A stretch of DNA of 64,000 bases from Lycocorax pyrrhopterus obiensis (GCA_014706295.1 JACSVZ010000025.1:1932501-1996500); one strand, 5' to 3'. Shown: positions 1 to 13,843, counted from the first letter of the stretch. Notes: a model not told the origin generated them from the letters alone. Translations and numbers: made by a program.

Positions 1-3000
1 GGTTCTTGTGCTCCAGCCCAGTCCTCCTCAGCTCAGGTGATGCTGAGCCACAAACCAAGGCACTGCAGCCCTACCCTTGCTGTTGGGAAGGGGTTTGCTG
101 GGCACAGGCAAGGCTGGGTTATGTATTTACTCTGCCCTGAGTCCTGCTAACCTTTCTCCTTGCTGGAGAGCTGAGATCCGAAAGCCACCATCTGGTTATC
201 ATTGGTACCAGAGCAGCATGTGGCCAGGACACGTGTAACTCACATTTTCCTCTGGACCACACTCAGCCTGCACTTACTTATTGTGGGGGAGGGACTGGAA
301 AAACCATTGACTCACTGGCAGGAACAAAACATTCAAAATCTTGAAAATGATTCTTTTTAACAAAGCTTTTCTGCTGGTGCAGAGGAAAGGGAACAAGTGT
401 TCACTAGGAAAGTTTGGGGGCTGCATGGAGTTTTCCTTCAGTGAGTAGAAGTGGGAGGGATATACCGAAGGGACAGTTCTTTCTGGCACTGCTGTAATCA
501 GTGCCAGATTTCTACTCCGGCCTTGCTCTAGCCTGTACCTGGTTGAACCCATACAGAAAAATTTAGAGCCACACCACCTCTGTTCCTCACGTCCTGTCTG
601 GTTGAGAAATGTCTCCCTCAGAAATGAAACCCAGGTGGGGACCCTGTAACTCAAAGCCACCTGTCAGCTTGGACACAGTAGCTCAGACCGAAAGGCACTC
701 TGCAAACAGCTAAAATGCAAGGTGCTGGGAGAGGAGGGGCCCAGAGGTTTAACCTGGAGTTCAGGTACAGCACACAGCTCTGCAAAATGCTCCCTGGCAT
801 CTTTGCTCGTGCTGTTTTGCAGCTTTGTGCCTCAGCTTTCCTACACAAACGGGTCAGATCACTAGGTTGATCTACAGAGAAAGACGAAAAGAAATCTGTA
901 GAAAAACCAATCAAATAAAATGTCTGAGGGCAAAAAGGCCTCAAAGGTGGGCATGGCTCCCCTCTGCCCTGTTCCACAGCCGAATTCAACAGCTGCTCTT
1001 GTGTCTGGTTCAGCCAGGTTGAAATGCATTCAGCTACTTGCAAAGCTCCTGCACATCTAAGGAGGCTCTGCTGGGCCTAAGATCTGAGCCAAGCTTAAGC
1101 CTGGATTCTGTTGCATCCAGCTCCATTTGCCACAATGGATTCTGCCAAGCTCGCCTGAGCACGGGAAAGATGTCCAGTTCTAATTCTCAGCCCTGCTGTC
1201 TTGCCTTTGCACTCTTCCTCCCTCGTTCTGCTGCTGGAAAACACACGAATAATGGAGATTAGCCAGAGCTCAAAGGCCTTTCAACTATTTTCCACAGAGC
1301 ACGAAACCTCTGTCTCTATTCCTTGCTGGCGTCACACGAAGACAATTCTCCCCCCGCCCCACACACTCTCCCAGACATCTGAGAACAGTGAGTGTCTCAC
1401 ATAACTGAAGAGGGTTCCCGTCCTCAAATCTGACAAACAACGAGATGACTGAACATCTGGGAGGAACAGATGCTTCTCATATCCCTGGATGGTGCAATTC
1501 AGCGTGTAGTCGATGCCACCCAGGGCTGTGTACCCCTGGAGAAAGGGAATATGGGCTCCTTGGCAGAGCAGAGCCGTGAGTCAGAGCTGCTGGTGCGCTG
1601 TGATGTCGGTGTGCAGCTGGTGCCTCCCTGCAGAGGACAGACTGAACAGCCCCGGACACCCGATGATCTCAAAACACGCGGCAAGACAGGGAGGTGTTCA
1701 CGGCACACGTGGGTAGGAAAGACCAGGAATGACTGGAAGTAAGGCAGGGGTGAGGACTGTGCACACAGGCACTGCAAAATCAGTGAGCTTAGCCCAGCTG
1801 CCCCATGGCTCTTCTCCTTAGGAAGCCTTATCCCAGCTCACGGCAGGGTGTGCAGCAGAACCGACCTGCTGGTTCAGCCTGGGGAGTTTCCAGCCAGAAA
1901 GGCTGACACCTTTTGCAGGTAAATAACAGGGACTAAACCCACAACCATCAACTGCCAAGAACGACCTCTTTTTGCAGCCACTACTGAAGCAGAAGCCTCT
2001 CGTGTCCTGTTGCAGACCAAGGATGGACAGGAACAGGATACAGCTGTCCTTCAGCCCCGGTCTCTGAGTGCCTTGATCAGGTATCCTGTTTCTCTGCTGA
2101 GCACCCAAGGAAGCAGGAGCAGGTGGATTGTTTTGGCAGTCTGAGGTTGCCAAGCCAAGGCTCTGTGGGAGGGACATTTTGAAGACAGGTCCTGTGCTGT
2201 TTTCACAGCCCAGCCTTTCATGGTCTGGCTCTTGGAGATGGATGAGTGAGATCATACCTGCCAGGTGAGAAAGGGAAGAGCTGTGCTGACAAGTCCCACC
2301 TACAGCACTGGGAAGGGCAGATGAGGATGTTGCAAGTTGCCACAGCTTTAGTCTGCACTCAGCTAAGCTGAGCCCTCCAACTCCAAACCCTTGAAAGTTC
2401 ATGGTTGAAATCCACAAGGTATTAATCTAGTTCTGTCCCTTCCAACACAGCCACTGAGCTGCCAAGCAGCAGCATTGGGTGTTACACAGAAATAATCCCA
2501 GCCTGAGCTTCTTATGGCATCATAAATTGCCTGTGTCGTCAGTCAGCAGAAACCTGAGATGAAATTCTTTCATTTGCAGTTAATTATTTCCAAGCCTTTT
2601 CAGCCTTGGCAGAACTGGTGAAAGGTGCTGAACCGACAGCCCTGAAGAAAAAGGCTTTCCATGTGTCCACAGGGATGGGCAGAAGGGAGCCAGGAGCAAG
2701 AACTTCAGCCTGCTCTGCCAGTGACCTGCAAGGCTTGGACTGCTCTTCCTTCCTGCTGCTCCACGCTGAGCAGCTCTGCTTGCACGGCCCTGGAAAACCA
2801 CAGCCCCAGACTTATGGAGCTTATTCCCAGGGCCAAACCCAACATGACTTTTAGCCTGTGTGTCTGGCAGCCTCGGAGGGTGAAGCAGCCTCCTCCAGCC
2901 CCGCTGCTGACGTTTATCATGGCCAGGTGCAAATCTTCTTGCGCTGGCCCAGCGCCATGAGACCAGCATGTTTTTCAGAGTTTCACCCTCCTACCAGACA

Positions 3001-6000
3001 GTGTTTTTCAATATTTTGCATTAAATCTTCTGCTGTATTTGATTAGCCCGCAGCAGCTGTTTTCCACTCTCACAACAAATCATAAATCTATAAGCTTATG
3101 TGTGAGAGACTGTCTGTGCCTGAGAATGCTGGTGTCTGAGAAAGCGCGTGGCTGCACAGCTGTGTGTGAGCCTGCACCTGAGCACAGGCTTGGGAGAGAC
3201 AGCAAAGGCAGAAACTCTGGCACAGCCCAGCTTGGATCTCTGTCGGAGGCCTTTTGGTTACACAGGGTGGCTTGTGTTTGTGTGGGAATGAGTGTAATGA
3301 GAGAATTCCTGCATGGACACACAGGGATCTGTGCGGTTCCTTAAGTGGCTGTTCCACCGTTCCACACCGAACCCACGAGAACGATGCTGGTAAACACCGG
3401 ACTGCACCGGTGTGAGCTCAGGTGTGGGCACGTTTCTGTGGAGGAAGGTGAGCTTTAGCACAAACAGGTACAACACATGAGCCTGGAGACGTCAGAACAC
3501 AGGTAAGAAGTGTAACAAATCCCTGACACACCCATCTCGTCCACAAAAACACAAGGCCATGTGCAGTCTGGTTTGTGATTGTGCGTACTCAGTCAGGAAC
3601 TGCTTGTTGTGAAGCCAAGATCTCCTGTCCCATGGCCAATTCAGATAAGGAGAGCAAATGGCTGAAAGAGAAGGGAGGGAAGCTGCTACATATATTTAAA
3701 AAAAAAGGTGTTATTCAAAGACTATAAAAGGCAAAAGTTTGGATGAAGGAGAAGAGAGAGGGTTGCCAAGTCATTGCAATGAAAAAAAAAGGAGGAGGCT
3801 GTTGCCAGGTCTTGGCACGTGTGCTTTTACTTGTATAAATCACTCACTCTAGACCTATGGTAGTTCTTGCTGACAAGCTGTCAAGCTCCTTGGCTGGGAG
3901 AACAGGGCATGTGCTTTACATGCACTTACAGAATAGTAAACTGTTATTAAAAATGGGAAAAAACCCCAGGCTGATTTACTTGTGGTTTTGCCTGCTCGGC
4001 TGTATTATCACAGAACAAATCCACTCATGCATGGAGCAGTCTGGATCCATGGAAAACTACAGGCTGACCTCCCCGTGGAAGCACTTGACCTCTTAAGGGG
4101 AAGGGCACAAACAAAACGTCTCCAGGAACAGAGAGAATGAGATGAAGAAAGAGGCCAAAGCCACAGCAAGGCTGTGTGGATTTCGGGCAGCCAAGAGCTC
4201 CTTGGGATGGGGCTCACCTGTGCTTTGAACCGGGCAGACGCCTGTGAACGTCCCAGCCCGGTTCGGGAACTGGGGAAAGCTCCTCTGGGCAGGCTGAGAT
4301 CAGCCTTGGGACCGGGCCTGTCGCTGTGTCAGACCCAGACGGGTAAGCTGGGCTCAGAGCAGAGAAACTGCCTGAAATCCGCTGGCAGCCAAGAGCCCTG
4401 AGCTGCCCGGGGGCCAAGGCAGGAGGAGGAGGAGGAGGCTGGAGTTTGTGCTGATGAGCTTTGTCTGAGCCGCTGGGAGCGCTGGCAAGAATGGGCTTCA
4501 GCCAGCAGAAGACAGGAAGGATGGATGTTCAGCTTCGGGGAGGAAAGGAGAATTAAAAGCAGAAAATCCAGCAAAGGATTTAGAGGGATGTCATCCGAAG
4601 AGAATAAATAGATAATTGTCTGAGGAAAACCTGACCAGACTGGTTCTGTCTGTGTTGACTCTGCAGCTCAGGACAGCCCCATGGAACCGGCACCCGCCCT
4701 GTCCCAGCGCCCCACGGGCTGCACCCGGGACCTGTGCACATCAGCCCTGTGCCTGTGTGCCCACCAAAACACCCATCCAGATCCCGTCAGCCTTCCCCAG
4801 ACAGGCTGCTCTGCTACCCCCCAGAACACACTGACTCATTCTGGACAGCAGTTCAGCATTCCTCAGCTCAGTTCAAGCACCAGATTTTTTTTCTTTTTTT
4901 TTTTTTTTGAAACATCCTTGTCAGGACGTTGAAACCTACAAGAATAAAAAGTGAAACCCAACACAGATATGAAATTTTATGGTGCCGTTTGTAGCAATAC
5001 TTCCAAAACTAGCTTTGGCTGGAACACAGAGAGCTGGATTGGGCTGATCCAGGACCCACAAGACACACAAAACATCTGTATTGGAAGAGATGAAGAATTT
5101 CTGTACGTCTTTTACTGTATTCTCACTTCGTCGCCCCACGGCTCTGCTGTAACGTGTTCTGAGCAGTCCCAAGGGCTGGTTCCTCCTCAAGAGCACATTT
5201 TTGCCACTCTGAGTTTCACTGCTTATTTGTTGTAGTTATATTTGGAGGAAAATGTTTGTAAGACAAAGCTATTTTAAAAAATAACCGTCTGCTAACAAAC
5301 CCAAATGCAACAACTGCTACAGCCTAAATCTCAAATCAGGAGTTCAGTTGAGCCTGCAAGCAGACAAAATTCCAGTAATAATCCCACCACTAATTCCCAG
5401 GGAGCACAAGTTCATCAGGACACAGAGCATGGGTACGATGGAAAAAAAAATGGAGAAAATGAGATGTTTGTGTGTATTTGCAAAGCGAGGCTGTGGCCAA
5501 ATCAAGCACTCAGGGTTTCCAAATCACAGCTGACAGACTTGCTTCCTCAGGACTTCTGCACAAATCCAGAGCAGGGGATGCTTTGCCACGGCCCGCGCTG
5601 CTGCTGAGGGCTCAGGGTGGATCCTGTGGAGAAGGTCAGGCTTGTGCAAGGCTCGTGTGGTAAAGCAGGTCACCGATCCCAGCCCTCCGTTCCAGGTTAG
5701 AAACCGCACTGATGACTTCGGCGCCCGGCCGTCCCCACAGCGGCAGCGCTGCCGGGCCATCGATGGGTGTGGGGCAGAGCCCAGCCCCGAGCAGGCGGCT
5801 GCAGCAACACCCAGCGCCTCGGCGGGCCCCAAACAGCTCAGCCAGGCCCTGGAGTGCACGAGCACGGCACCGCTGTGGCCCAGGCTGGGCTCTGCGGGTG
5901 CACAGAGGTCAGCACCCAGCTGAGGGGGGGATTCTGCCCCTCTGCCCCGCTCAGGTGAGACCCCACCCGCAGAGCTGCCTCCAGCTCGGGGGTCGCGGCA

Positions 6001-6004
6001 CACG
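1..6004. other. Intergenic DNA, no recognised gene
   Basis: No exon, RNA gene or protein family is recognisable on either strand. The open frames here are short, overlap each other on both strands and have no conserved motif. Human synteny would predict ST14 further to the left, but none of the trypsin-domain, LDL-receptor-A, SEA or CUB signatures of ST14 is visible. Simple A or T runs occur near 3700, 3780 and 4885-4908. Confidence 0.6.
4885..4908. repeat. T-rich homopolymer tract
   Basis: A run of T interrupted by one C. It is a simple repeat with no associated retroposon that I could recognise. Confidence 0.8.
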
Positions 6005-6475
6005 GAGGACGTGGAGCTGCTGGAGTGAGTTCAGAGGAGGCACCAAATGGATCAGAGGGATGGAGCAGCTCCCCTGTGAGGAAAGGCTGGGAAAATTGGG
6101 ATTCTTCAGCCCGGAGAAGAGAAGCTTGACCTAACTGTGGCCTTTCAGTACCTAATGGGGCTGACGAGAAAGGTGGGGAGAGACTTTTCACAAGGGCCTG
6201 GAGTGACAGGACAAAGGAGAATGGCTTCAAACTAATAGAGAGTAGATTTAGGTCAGATATATGGAAGAAACTCTTCACTGTGAGGGTGGGGAGGCCCTGG
6301 CACAGGGTGCCCAGAGAAGCTGTGGCTGCCCCTGGATCCCTGGCAGTGTCCAAGGCCAGGTTGGATGGGGCTTGGAGCAGCCTGGGACAGTGGAAGGTGT
6401 CCCTGCCCATGGCAGGGGTGGAACTGGGTGAGCTTTAGGGTCCCTTCCACCCCCTGCCATTCTGGGATTCTCTCC
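6005..6475 (+). mobile_element. CR1 LINE 3' fragment, plus orientation
   Basis: The stretch carries the typical avian CR1 3' landmarks in order: a block with GGAAAGGCTGGGA, then CCCGGAGAAGAGAAG, GTGGCCTTTCAGTA, GGTGGGGAGGCCCTGGCACAG, GTGCCCAGAGAAGCTGTGGC, TTGGATGGGGCTTGGAGCAG and the end ATTCTGGGATTCT. Only the last part of the reverse-transcriptase ORF region and the 3' UTR are present, as is usual for 5'-truncated CR1 insertions. The frames across it are broken, so it is a dead copy. The exact ends are estimates. Confidence 0.93.
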
Positions 6476-9400
6476 ATGTCACTCAGGCTCACGTGGGGGT
6501 TTGTGCAGCAGGGAACTGTCACTGGACACCATCACAAAACACACAGCTCTGACTTTTGGGACAATAACCGCCCACCCCAGCCCAGCAAACCCAAGACAAG
6601 CACCTCAGCAGTTCAGGCCGTAGTTATCTCAGGGAGTTCACTTTGGTCTTCTTTAAAAGGTGTGGCTGTGAATGAGCCATGAGGCACAGGGGATTAAAGG
6701 AAGGGGGAGTAAGAGGTTAATTGGATTCTGTTTGGAGAGGGATTTAGGTTGGCTGAGTTTTTTCAGTCAGCAGCGCATAGTGGAACATGTCACTTGTAAT
6801 TCAGCTAATGAAACACCTCTGGAGATAAAAAAACACAAGCTAAATTCGGGCTTGGCTTTAGAGACTTGAGGTTCATTCACCACAGGGTTATGCAGAGATG
6901 GAACTGCTTTGATTGAGGACAGGGGGCTGGAGAGGTAAGAGCAGAACTGGGCTTACTTTGCAAAATCTGCTTTTTGTCACTCAGGGCTGCTGGACCTCGG
7001 GGTAATTACGCAGACTGTTGTGTTATGGACACTCTTCCAGGCCAGGAACCAACACTGTGCCAATATGCTAATGCAATTTGCTGAGTCCAGCCTCTCTCCT
7101 GCTCCAGTGGAATTATATTTGTTTTCTATAAATAGGCATTTCGCTCCATGGTTATTGCTGTGGACCCACACATGGCTGAGCTGGAAGGGCTGCCAGTACC
7201 TGCCCTTTTCCACGCACCTTTTGGTGGCTCCCAGTACAGTCCTTTTGGTTTTCACAAAGGTAATTAAGGGGGGTTTTTTCAGTCCTCAAAACCGTGACAA
7301 AAGCACCTCTGCCCTGAAGCCAAACTACCAAACATGACTTGAATGCAAGTAGGGGAGCGTTGCCTTCCTGAGCCTGCCCAAAGGCCAAGCCAGAGTCCTC
7401 TTTGTGAGAGATTTTAATGATCTGAAATTACCCTGTCTTCCAAGTCCAGAAGAAAACCTTTAAGAGCAAGGCATATCGTGTTAAAACTTAAAAGGGAGAC
7501 ATTTTCCGGAGGCAATTTCAAAAGCATGGAGGTATTTTGTACAAAACCACAACCTCCATCTTTTCAAAATGAACCACTGACTCTGAATGAAAGTCACTTC
7601 CTAAATTAAAAAGTTGCAGTGAAAATTAGTTTCCAATTTTGCAGGTTTTATATTCTTGCTTTGGGGATAATTACAATAATCCAGTAATTTCCTTTCCAAG
7701 AGACTTTCAGAAAACTAAAACTCCACTTCTCCATTCCCTCTGTCTCCCTTCAGGAGTTTAAAAATAAAGTTAGTTTTAATGAGAAAAGTGAATGTGCTTG
7801 ACACCCCTGATAAAAGAAACCAAAACCAGCACAGTAATTAATTTTATGCAGTGGTATAAAAAAATATCACAGGCATGAGGACCTCAGTTTCTCCACTTCT
7901 GTGCCAGCCTCAGAACACAGGAAACCCCAGAGTGATGTGGCTGCACTGTGTCAGAGAAAGCCATAACAGCACAAAGCAGTGACTTACACCTGTGGCCCTG
8001 CACAGATCTAGAGGGCAAGGACAGGAGGAGGCTGGTTTTTATATCCTACTGACACTTGTTCAGCAGGAATTGCCTCTTTCTCTTTGGTTTCTCCTGCTGT
8101 GGTTTGATTCTTCCCTCTTCCTGCAGAGGTCTGATTCCTCCTTCTCTGGCTTCAGGCAAGAAGACAGGAAAGAAGCTGCCTGAGCTACCAGCAGGTACCT
8201 GGAAGATGGAATGTCTTAGGATGATTGAGGGATCAAAACATCCAAGGTGCTGAAGGAGAGGAAGACGTGCCCTGGTCAGTGCTGTTACAGCCTTTGTCTC
8301 TCCCAACACCCATCTCAGAGCTCTGTGCTGGCCAGCAAACAAAAGAGAGACTTTCTCAGAGCACGGGTCCTGCAAATCCACTCTGGATGGCTGCAGGCTT
8401 TCTGGCACCACCACCAGCAACAAAGACAAAACCACTTCGTGCCCAGTTACAGCTCTGCAGCTGGTTCAGGGAATTTGCATAAACGGCAACTGATGGGGGA
8501 AAGGCCCCATTGCCACCCGAGTGCAGCTCCCGGTTCTCCAGAGAAAGGAATCCCATTCCCTCCCCCAGAGCTGCACAGCTCCTACAGTGCTGAGACAAAG
8601 AGGGGCAAAGCCAGTAGCCAAAAACTGCTTAAGACATGGCAGACAGTGACGAGGATCATCTCCATGGAACAGTTTATTGTAGCGAGGCTCTGCAGCCTCC
8701 CTCGATGAGAGCCATACTTCAAAGGCAATCTGTCCTGGATTATAAACTCTGTAATATCTGAGGAGCCAAGAGCTTGCAATTTCCCATTAAGTGGTATTAA
8801 TTGCCCTGGTTATTGTGCTCTGCAGTTTGACCTAACCTACTGATTCCCCTTCCTCTCCTGCTGCAGAACATCCATCACTTTTTAAAGGGTTCCATAAAGC
8901 TACAGGGAAGGCTCTGGTTTGTGTTAGTCTGATTGCTCTGGACTGTAACAAAGCACCCATCACAGCTGCCCAGCCACACTATAGATCAAGCTCCTCTAAT
9001 CTTTTCATGTCTCCAGAGGGGAAGGCTAGGCAAATAATCAAGTTTAACCTCCCAGTGCTTTCTTTCTGGCGTGGAGGATGTCAGAGGCCATGCAAGCTTT
9101 CACTTTTTCCTTATTCCCTTAGAATCCACAGCAACAGACAGGAGGAGGAAAGCAGGAAAGGCAAGGAAGAAGAACAGCAACTGGACTTTTCATATCACTG
9201 AACAGCCAAAGGCAACATGCAACACTCGGTTCCTGGCCCAAGAAACACAGGTGTGGACAAGAGGCCTTTGGGAACTCAACAGCCAAGGCTTTTGTCGAGA
9301 TGAGCTTTTCTCCTCAGCAACGAGGCTGCTGGGGATGAAGCCACATGTCCAACACCTGCTTGTGGCAAAGCTGGTAGGGAATCCAGCACAAAAGCTCATG

Positions 9401-9736
9401 GCAGCTGAGCAGGCACGGATGGATAATCAGTGTTTCCTATCCTGCAGGTTTCCTTCAGCACTGTTCTGACTGAACCTGTTCTGTACAGGGCAGTGAACTC
9501 CCAGGATGACTCCCACTCACTAGCACGTCAGTGGGATGTGTAGCAAACCCATCTCATGTAGGGTCCTCCAAAATCTGCTTCCTCCTCTCCCTCTGGAAGT
9601 AACAAGCTCAGGGCTCCTCTGCTTCCTACTACTCAGGGTGAAAAAGGTGAGGAGGAGCAAAGAAACAACAGGTTCAATTCCTATTCCCCATCTCTCCCTC
9701 GGTGCTTTTTTCCCTGAATCAACAGGAGAAATTAAT
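6476..9736. other. Intergenic DNA, nothing recognised
   Basis: Mixed-composition DNA without recognisable exons, RNA genes or repeat families. Small open frames on both strands look random. Confidence 0.55.
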
Positions 9737-9830
9737 AGAATCACAGAAAGGTTTGGGTTGGAAGAGTCCTTTAAGATCATCTTGTTCCAACCCCCTGCCC
9801 TGGGCGGGGAACCTTGCGCTAGACCAGTTC
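9737..9830 (-). mobile_element. CR1 LINE 3'-end fragment, minus orientation
   Basis: The inverted CR1 tail is visible as AATAGAATCACAGAAAGG, then GTTTGGGTTGGAAGAG, TTTAAGATCATC and CCAACCCCCTGCC. This is the reverse complement of the last 100 bp or so of an avian CR1. It is a short, old, truncated copy. Confidence 0.88.
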
Positions 9831-11525
9831 TGGAGAAACAGAAAATCCGCAGTGTTTCAGTAAGAGACCTACTCTGGCACGGTTTGATACACCTACCTCA
9901 CAACGGCAAATTAATTCCAGGAGTTTGGCTCGTGTCTGCACAAACCCATTGCTGTATGAACAGTAATTGCATCCTGCCTCATCAGAGAGATCAGGGAATG
10001 AGCTCGGAGCAGCTCCTGTCAGTGCAGGCAGGGCTCTGACAGCCAGTTAGACTCAGGCTTTTCCCAGGTTTTCTTCACATGAATCCAAGCCCTATCAAAC
10101 AGCGTTCACCCTAAGGAAGCATTCCTGCCCAGGATGCCAGATGCTGCCTTCAGCTCCACTCACGAACATCCACACGCCTGCCAGATGGAGAGCGGAGGGG
10201 ATGATGTGGATGCACACGTGAACGTGGGCCCTCTCCTCCGGCGTGTGAATCAGCCGCGCTGGAATCACAACACCCAGTGATACACTGTTAAAGGGTTTTT
10301 AAAAAGGAGACGTAAAGGAACTTGAGCAAAATTAAAATATTGAACTAGCTGTCAGGTTAAAAAAAAGTGAGCTGTAAGCCTTAGAAGATAAACACAAATT
10401 TGTCTCTGACACAAAGGGAATTTTTAAGAGCAGTTTGCTCTGTCTGTTCTTCAAGGAGATTTTTCAGCCTGGGCTTACACTCACTTTTTCAAAAGAGGCT
10501 GACCTGAGCACTTTTTTATTTCTTTCAAGCATAACAATTCAACCCAAAGCCATTTCTTTTTGTCTGGCTCCTTCCCTTCTCTGTATTAATTTCAATTCAA
10601 TCAACGAGGCAGTTGCATAACTGTTGTTTGTAATTGCTGTCACGTCAACCCCGAAACCGATCACTGCAACATTGAAGTTATATAAAAGGTTTTGTTAGGA
10701 TTTTTGTTATTTTTCTCGTTTAAATTGTGGGAAGATGAAGTCCTACCCTGGAGAAATGTTTTGGTTTTCTGAGCTCTGTTGTCTATTAGTCTTGTGCTCT
10801 GGTGTCTTTTCTCTCCAGTTTTGTTTTACACAGTGCAAGGGTCTGTTTATGCACAGAAACTCTCCAAAAACAGCTCAGTGCACCCCATCAATACACAGGC
10901 TATAAAATAAACTGTGCTGAGTCAGAGAAGCTACTGGCAAAAGTAAAGTTCACAAAATGGGTAAGCTCTTAAGGAGCAATTTAAATTTCTGGAAAGGCAG
11001 ACTGTTTAAATGCTTCAGTGGCTGGGACTGTAATTTACCTTGTTCTTCCAAAACCAGTGGAGTGTTTCCCTGCAATGATGGAGCATCAAACCCTGTGGGA
11101 TCATTTCTCCTTGTGTGTGTCTCTTCACTCAAACACACAAAAATGATCCTGGAATTGAGAGCCAGCTCCTCCAAACTCCTCACGGTGTCCTTGCTCCTTT
11201 TGGGCACTCCTGATTATCCCTTTGACCCAGGGGTGTGCTCACCTGGGAGGGAGACTTCTCCCTGCCCCAGAGAATCGAAATGATCCATTTTACCATTAGT
11301 TTTCTCATTTTACCATTAGTTTTCTGTCCTTCTAGAGGCACAAATGCCAGGGCCATACTCAGAGATATCTTGGGACCAAGGTAGTTTGAAAGCCATTCTG
11401 CACTGCAGACAGGAATGCTTCAAGCCAACGAATAGTTAAGGACTTCATTTTGACATAAGTGAATTCTACCCAATATTTATTCGATGTTCCTTCACATTTA
11501 AAGGCAACCTGTTTGTAGCTGACAT
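9831..11525. other. Intergenic DNA, nothing recognised except a short tandem repeat
   Basis: No gene or known repeat family seen. A perfect two-copy 20-bp tandem repeat lies at 11286-11325. Confidence 0.5.
11286..11325. repeat. Two perfect 20-bp tandem copies
   Basis: The unit CATTTTACCATTAGTTTTCT occurs twice head to tail without mismatch, which indicates a recent local duplication. No function is suggested. Confidence 0.9.
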
Positions 11526-11669
11526 TGCTTTTTCTTAGAAAAGTCTAGACAATGTCAGACTATGCAAACAGAAAAAATTAAAGAGAAAAATATACTGAAG
11601 TACCATCAATGCTCACTCCCTCTTAAAAAAAAAAATAGAAAACCCTTCAAGACCACAAAATATATCTGC
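11526..11669 (+). repeat. Dispersed direct duplicate, copy A
   Basis: This roughly 145-bp block recurs at 13699-13843 in the same orientation, with only scattered substitutions and a one-base or two-base change in an internal A run. Shared landmarks include TTAGAAAAGTCTAGACAATG, GTACCATCAATGCTCACTCC and AGAAAACCCTTCAA. It belongs to no repeat family that I recognise. It may be a segmental duplication or an unnamed dispersed repeat. Confidence 0.9.
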
Positions 11670-13044
11670 TTCCTTACAGGATTTTGTCCACAAGCCCTGC
11701 CTCCCTGTGGAGGAGAAGCTTGTTTAGAGATGGGCGTGGGGTGTCAGGAAACCACACCTCTCCTTTCCACTCCAAACTCAAGAGACGCTTGTAAGGGCTG
11801 ACACAGAGAGAAGCAAGGTTCTTGCTGGAGGTCTAAGCCTGTAACCCATTTCATCTGAGAATTAACCAAGAGACAGCAGTAGCAGCTGTTCCTGTGGGGA
11901 AGCAGCAAGGAAGGAGTTGGTCAAGTGATGTTTTCATATGGTCGTCGTTCAAAATTCCTTCTGAATGAGCACACAGGGATTGCGTGTGCGCGCTCAGGGG
12001 AACAGGCAGTGCTCTGTGGGGAAAAACTGCTACCTTCTGAGTGATGGGAGCTTTACAAAACACAGATTTCAAGCACCTACGGAGGCATAGGGGAGACTGG
12101 GAATGCAGTTTACCCAGATGCAGCGCATGCATTCCTAAAGACACTCCCACAGGAACCCAGCAGTGTTTGAAATGAGAGGGGGGTGTGTGTCAAAGTCAGG
12201 GCACAGCCACTCACGTTAACACACAGCTACGTTGAATTAATTAACTTTATAATTTGGATAGAAGAGTTCGAACTTCAACAGTGAGGTAAAGGTTCAAGTG
12301 AGATACACAGATAGATACCCTGTGAGTTGCTCTCTTATCTTCACCTGAGACCTTGTGACTGAGACAAAGGCAACTCATGCTCAGAGGCAATTAACTCAAG
12401 CCCTTAGAGTGGTTTTCAAACACACAGATCTCACTCTGGGTGTTTGTGGCCTATTTCTCAAGGATTTGTGAAAGGCAGCTGAGGAAATCAGGGCTACTAT
12501 CAGTAAATCTGCTCTTCAAGCATGCTTGTGTGCTCTGAGAAACTGTTAACAGATCCCAAACTCCACAATGACTGCACCCCAAATCTCTGGGCTGTAGGAA
12601 AGGCTCTACCACGGACACAATTGCCCTGCTCTGCATGCTCAGGGTCTCACAGCAATCTCGGCTCTTACAGCGGTGATGTTACCTTGGTACTCTGGAGATG
12701 CAGCTTGAGGAAAGCGCTTCATGCATAATCCAAGCCAGGTTTCTCTCAGCAGCTTCATTTTCCTGGGGATATCACCTAGGTAGGAATGGTGCAATCAGCC
12801 CTGGGAGAACGTTCATCCCTGCTCTGCCACATTCTCAGTAGCTGAGTTTGGTCCCAGCTCAGATGCTCTCCTCTATGCAATAGTCCTTCATTACTGTCAG
12901 GAATAAAATGCTTAACGTTCTAAGGAAGCCACACAGAAGGCTTCAGTAGTGTGCCCTTGCTTTGTTAAGGATGGCTAAAAGATGTTTCACACTAAACATA
13001 AGGTCGTGCTTTGGAAAAACCTGCTCCAGTCACCAGCCCAGGCC

Positions 13045-13165
13045 TCACCATCCATGCAGGGGGTGCCCTGCTCAGCTCTGGGGTGCTGTGTGTGCATTCA
13101 CAGCTTCACCATCCATGCAGGGGGTGCCCTGCTCAGCTCTGGGGTGCTGTGTGTGCGTTTACAAT
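13045..13165. repeat. 61-bp tandem duplication
   Basis: A unit beginning TCACCATCCATGCAGGGGGT is repeated at 13106 with period 61. The second copy is nearly identical until about 13156. The copies are open in several frames only because they are GC-rich and lack stops. Confidence 0.92.
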
Positions 13166-13698
13166 CAGCCAGACTTTAATCTGGGACACTCAGCTAAGCA
13201 TCACTGCAGACTCCAGATGGGGGCTGGCTTCTAAGAACCAAAATTTTTGCTTTTCTGGGAGACCCAAGCCTTTACCTCTCACACTGCATCCTCTGCAGAG
13301 CCCTGACCAGGTAACTCCCCCTTCCAATTACGCTCTTTTTTAAGACACTTGTCCCTGTGCGTGGTCCTCAGGAAAATGAGAACTCGGGATTCAGAAACTC
13401 TCAACCCCTTCCCAAGGTCCATCATGGCCAACGACTGTGCCAGGGAGAGCTTTTCCATTTCACTTCTCACTCCTGTGTCAGACACTGAACGCAGTTTGGC
13501 AGCTGGGGTATTGATCATCCAGCCTGCTTGTTACTCAGCTGGTACAGGGCAGAGTCACCACTTCAGCCAAGCAGGTACAAAGCTCCCGTTTTCCTAAGTT
13601 ATGTGTGGATGCAGCCGGGGCTCCAGCTCACTCAGACAGGTGGGTCTGTAGGAGGAAAATGATTTTAATTGCAAGAGCTGTAGAAACAGCTCTTTGCT

Positions 13699-13843
13699 TT
13701 GCTTTTTCTTAGAAAAGTCTAGACAATGTCAGACTATACAAACAGAAAAAAACTAAAGAGAAAAATACACTGAAGTACCATCAATGCTCACTCCCTCCTA
13801 AAAAAAAAATAGAAAACCCTTCAAAACCACAAAATGTATCTGC
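13699..13843 (+). repeat. Dispersed direct duplicate, copy B
   Basis: Second copy of the block at 11526-11669, 2.17 kb downstream and in the same orientation. The sequences flanking the two copies are unrelated, so only this block was copied. Confidence 0.9.

Noticed and set aside
1818..2417. 199-residue minus-strand open frame
   Set aside because: No domain, no splice signals that extend it, and no resemblance to ST14 or any other neighbour expected by synteny.
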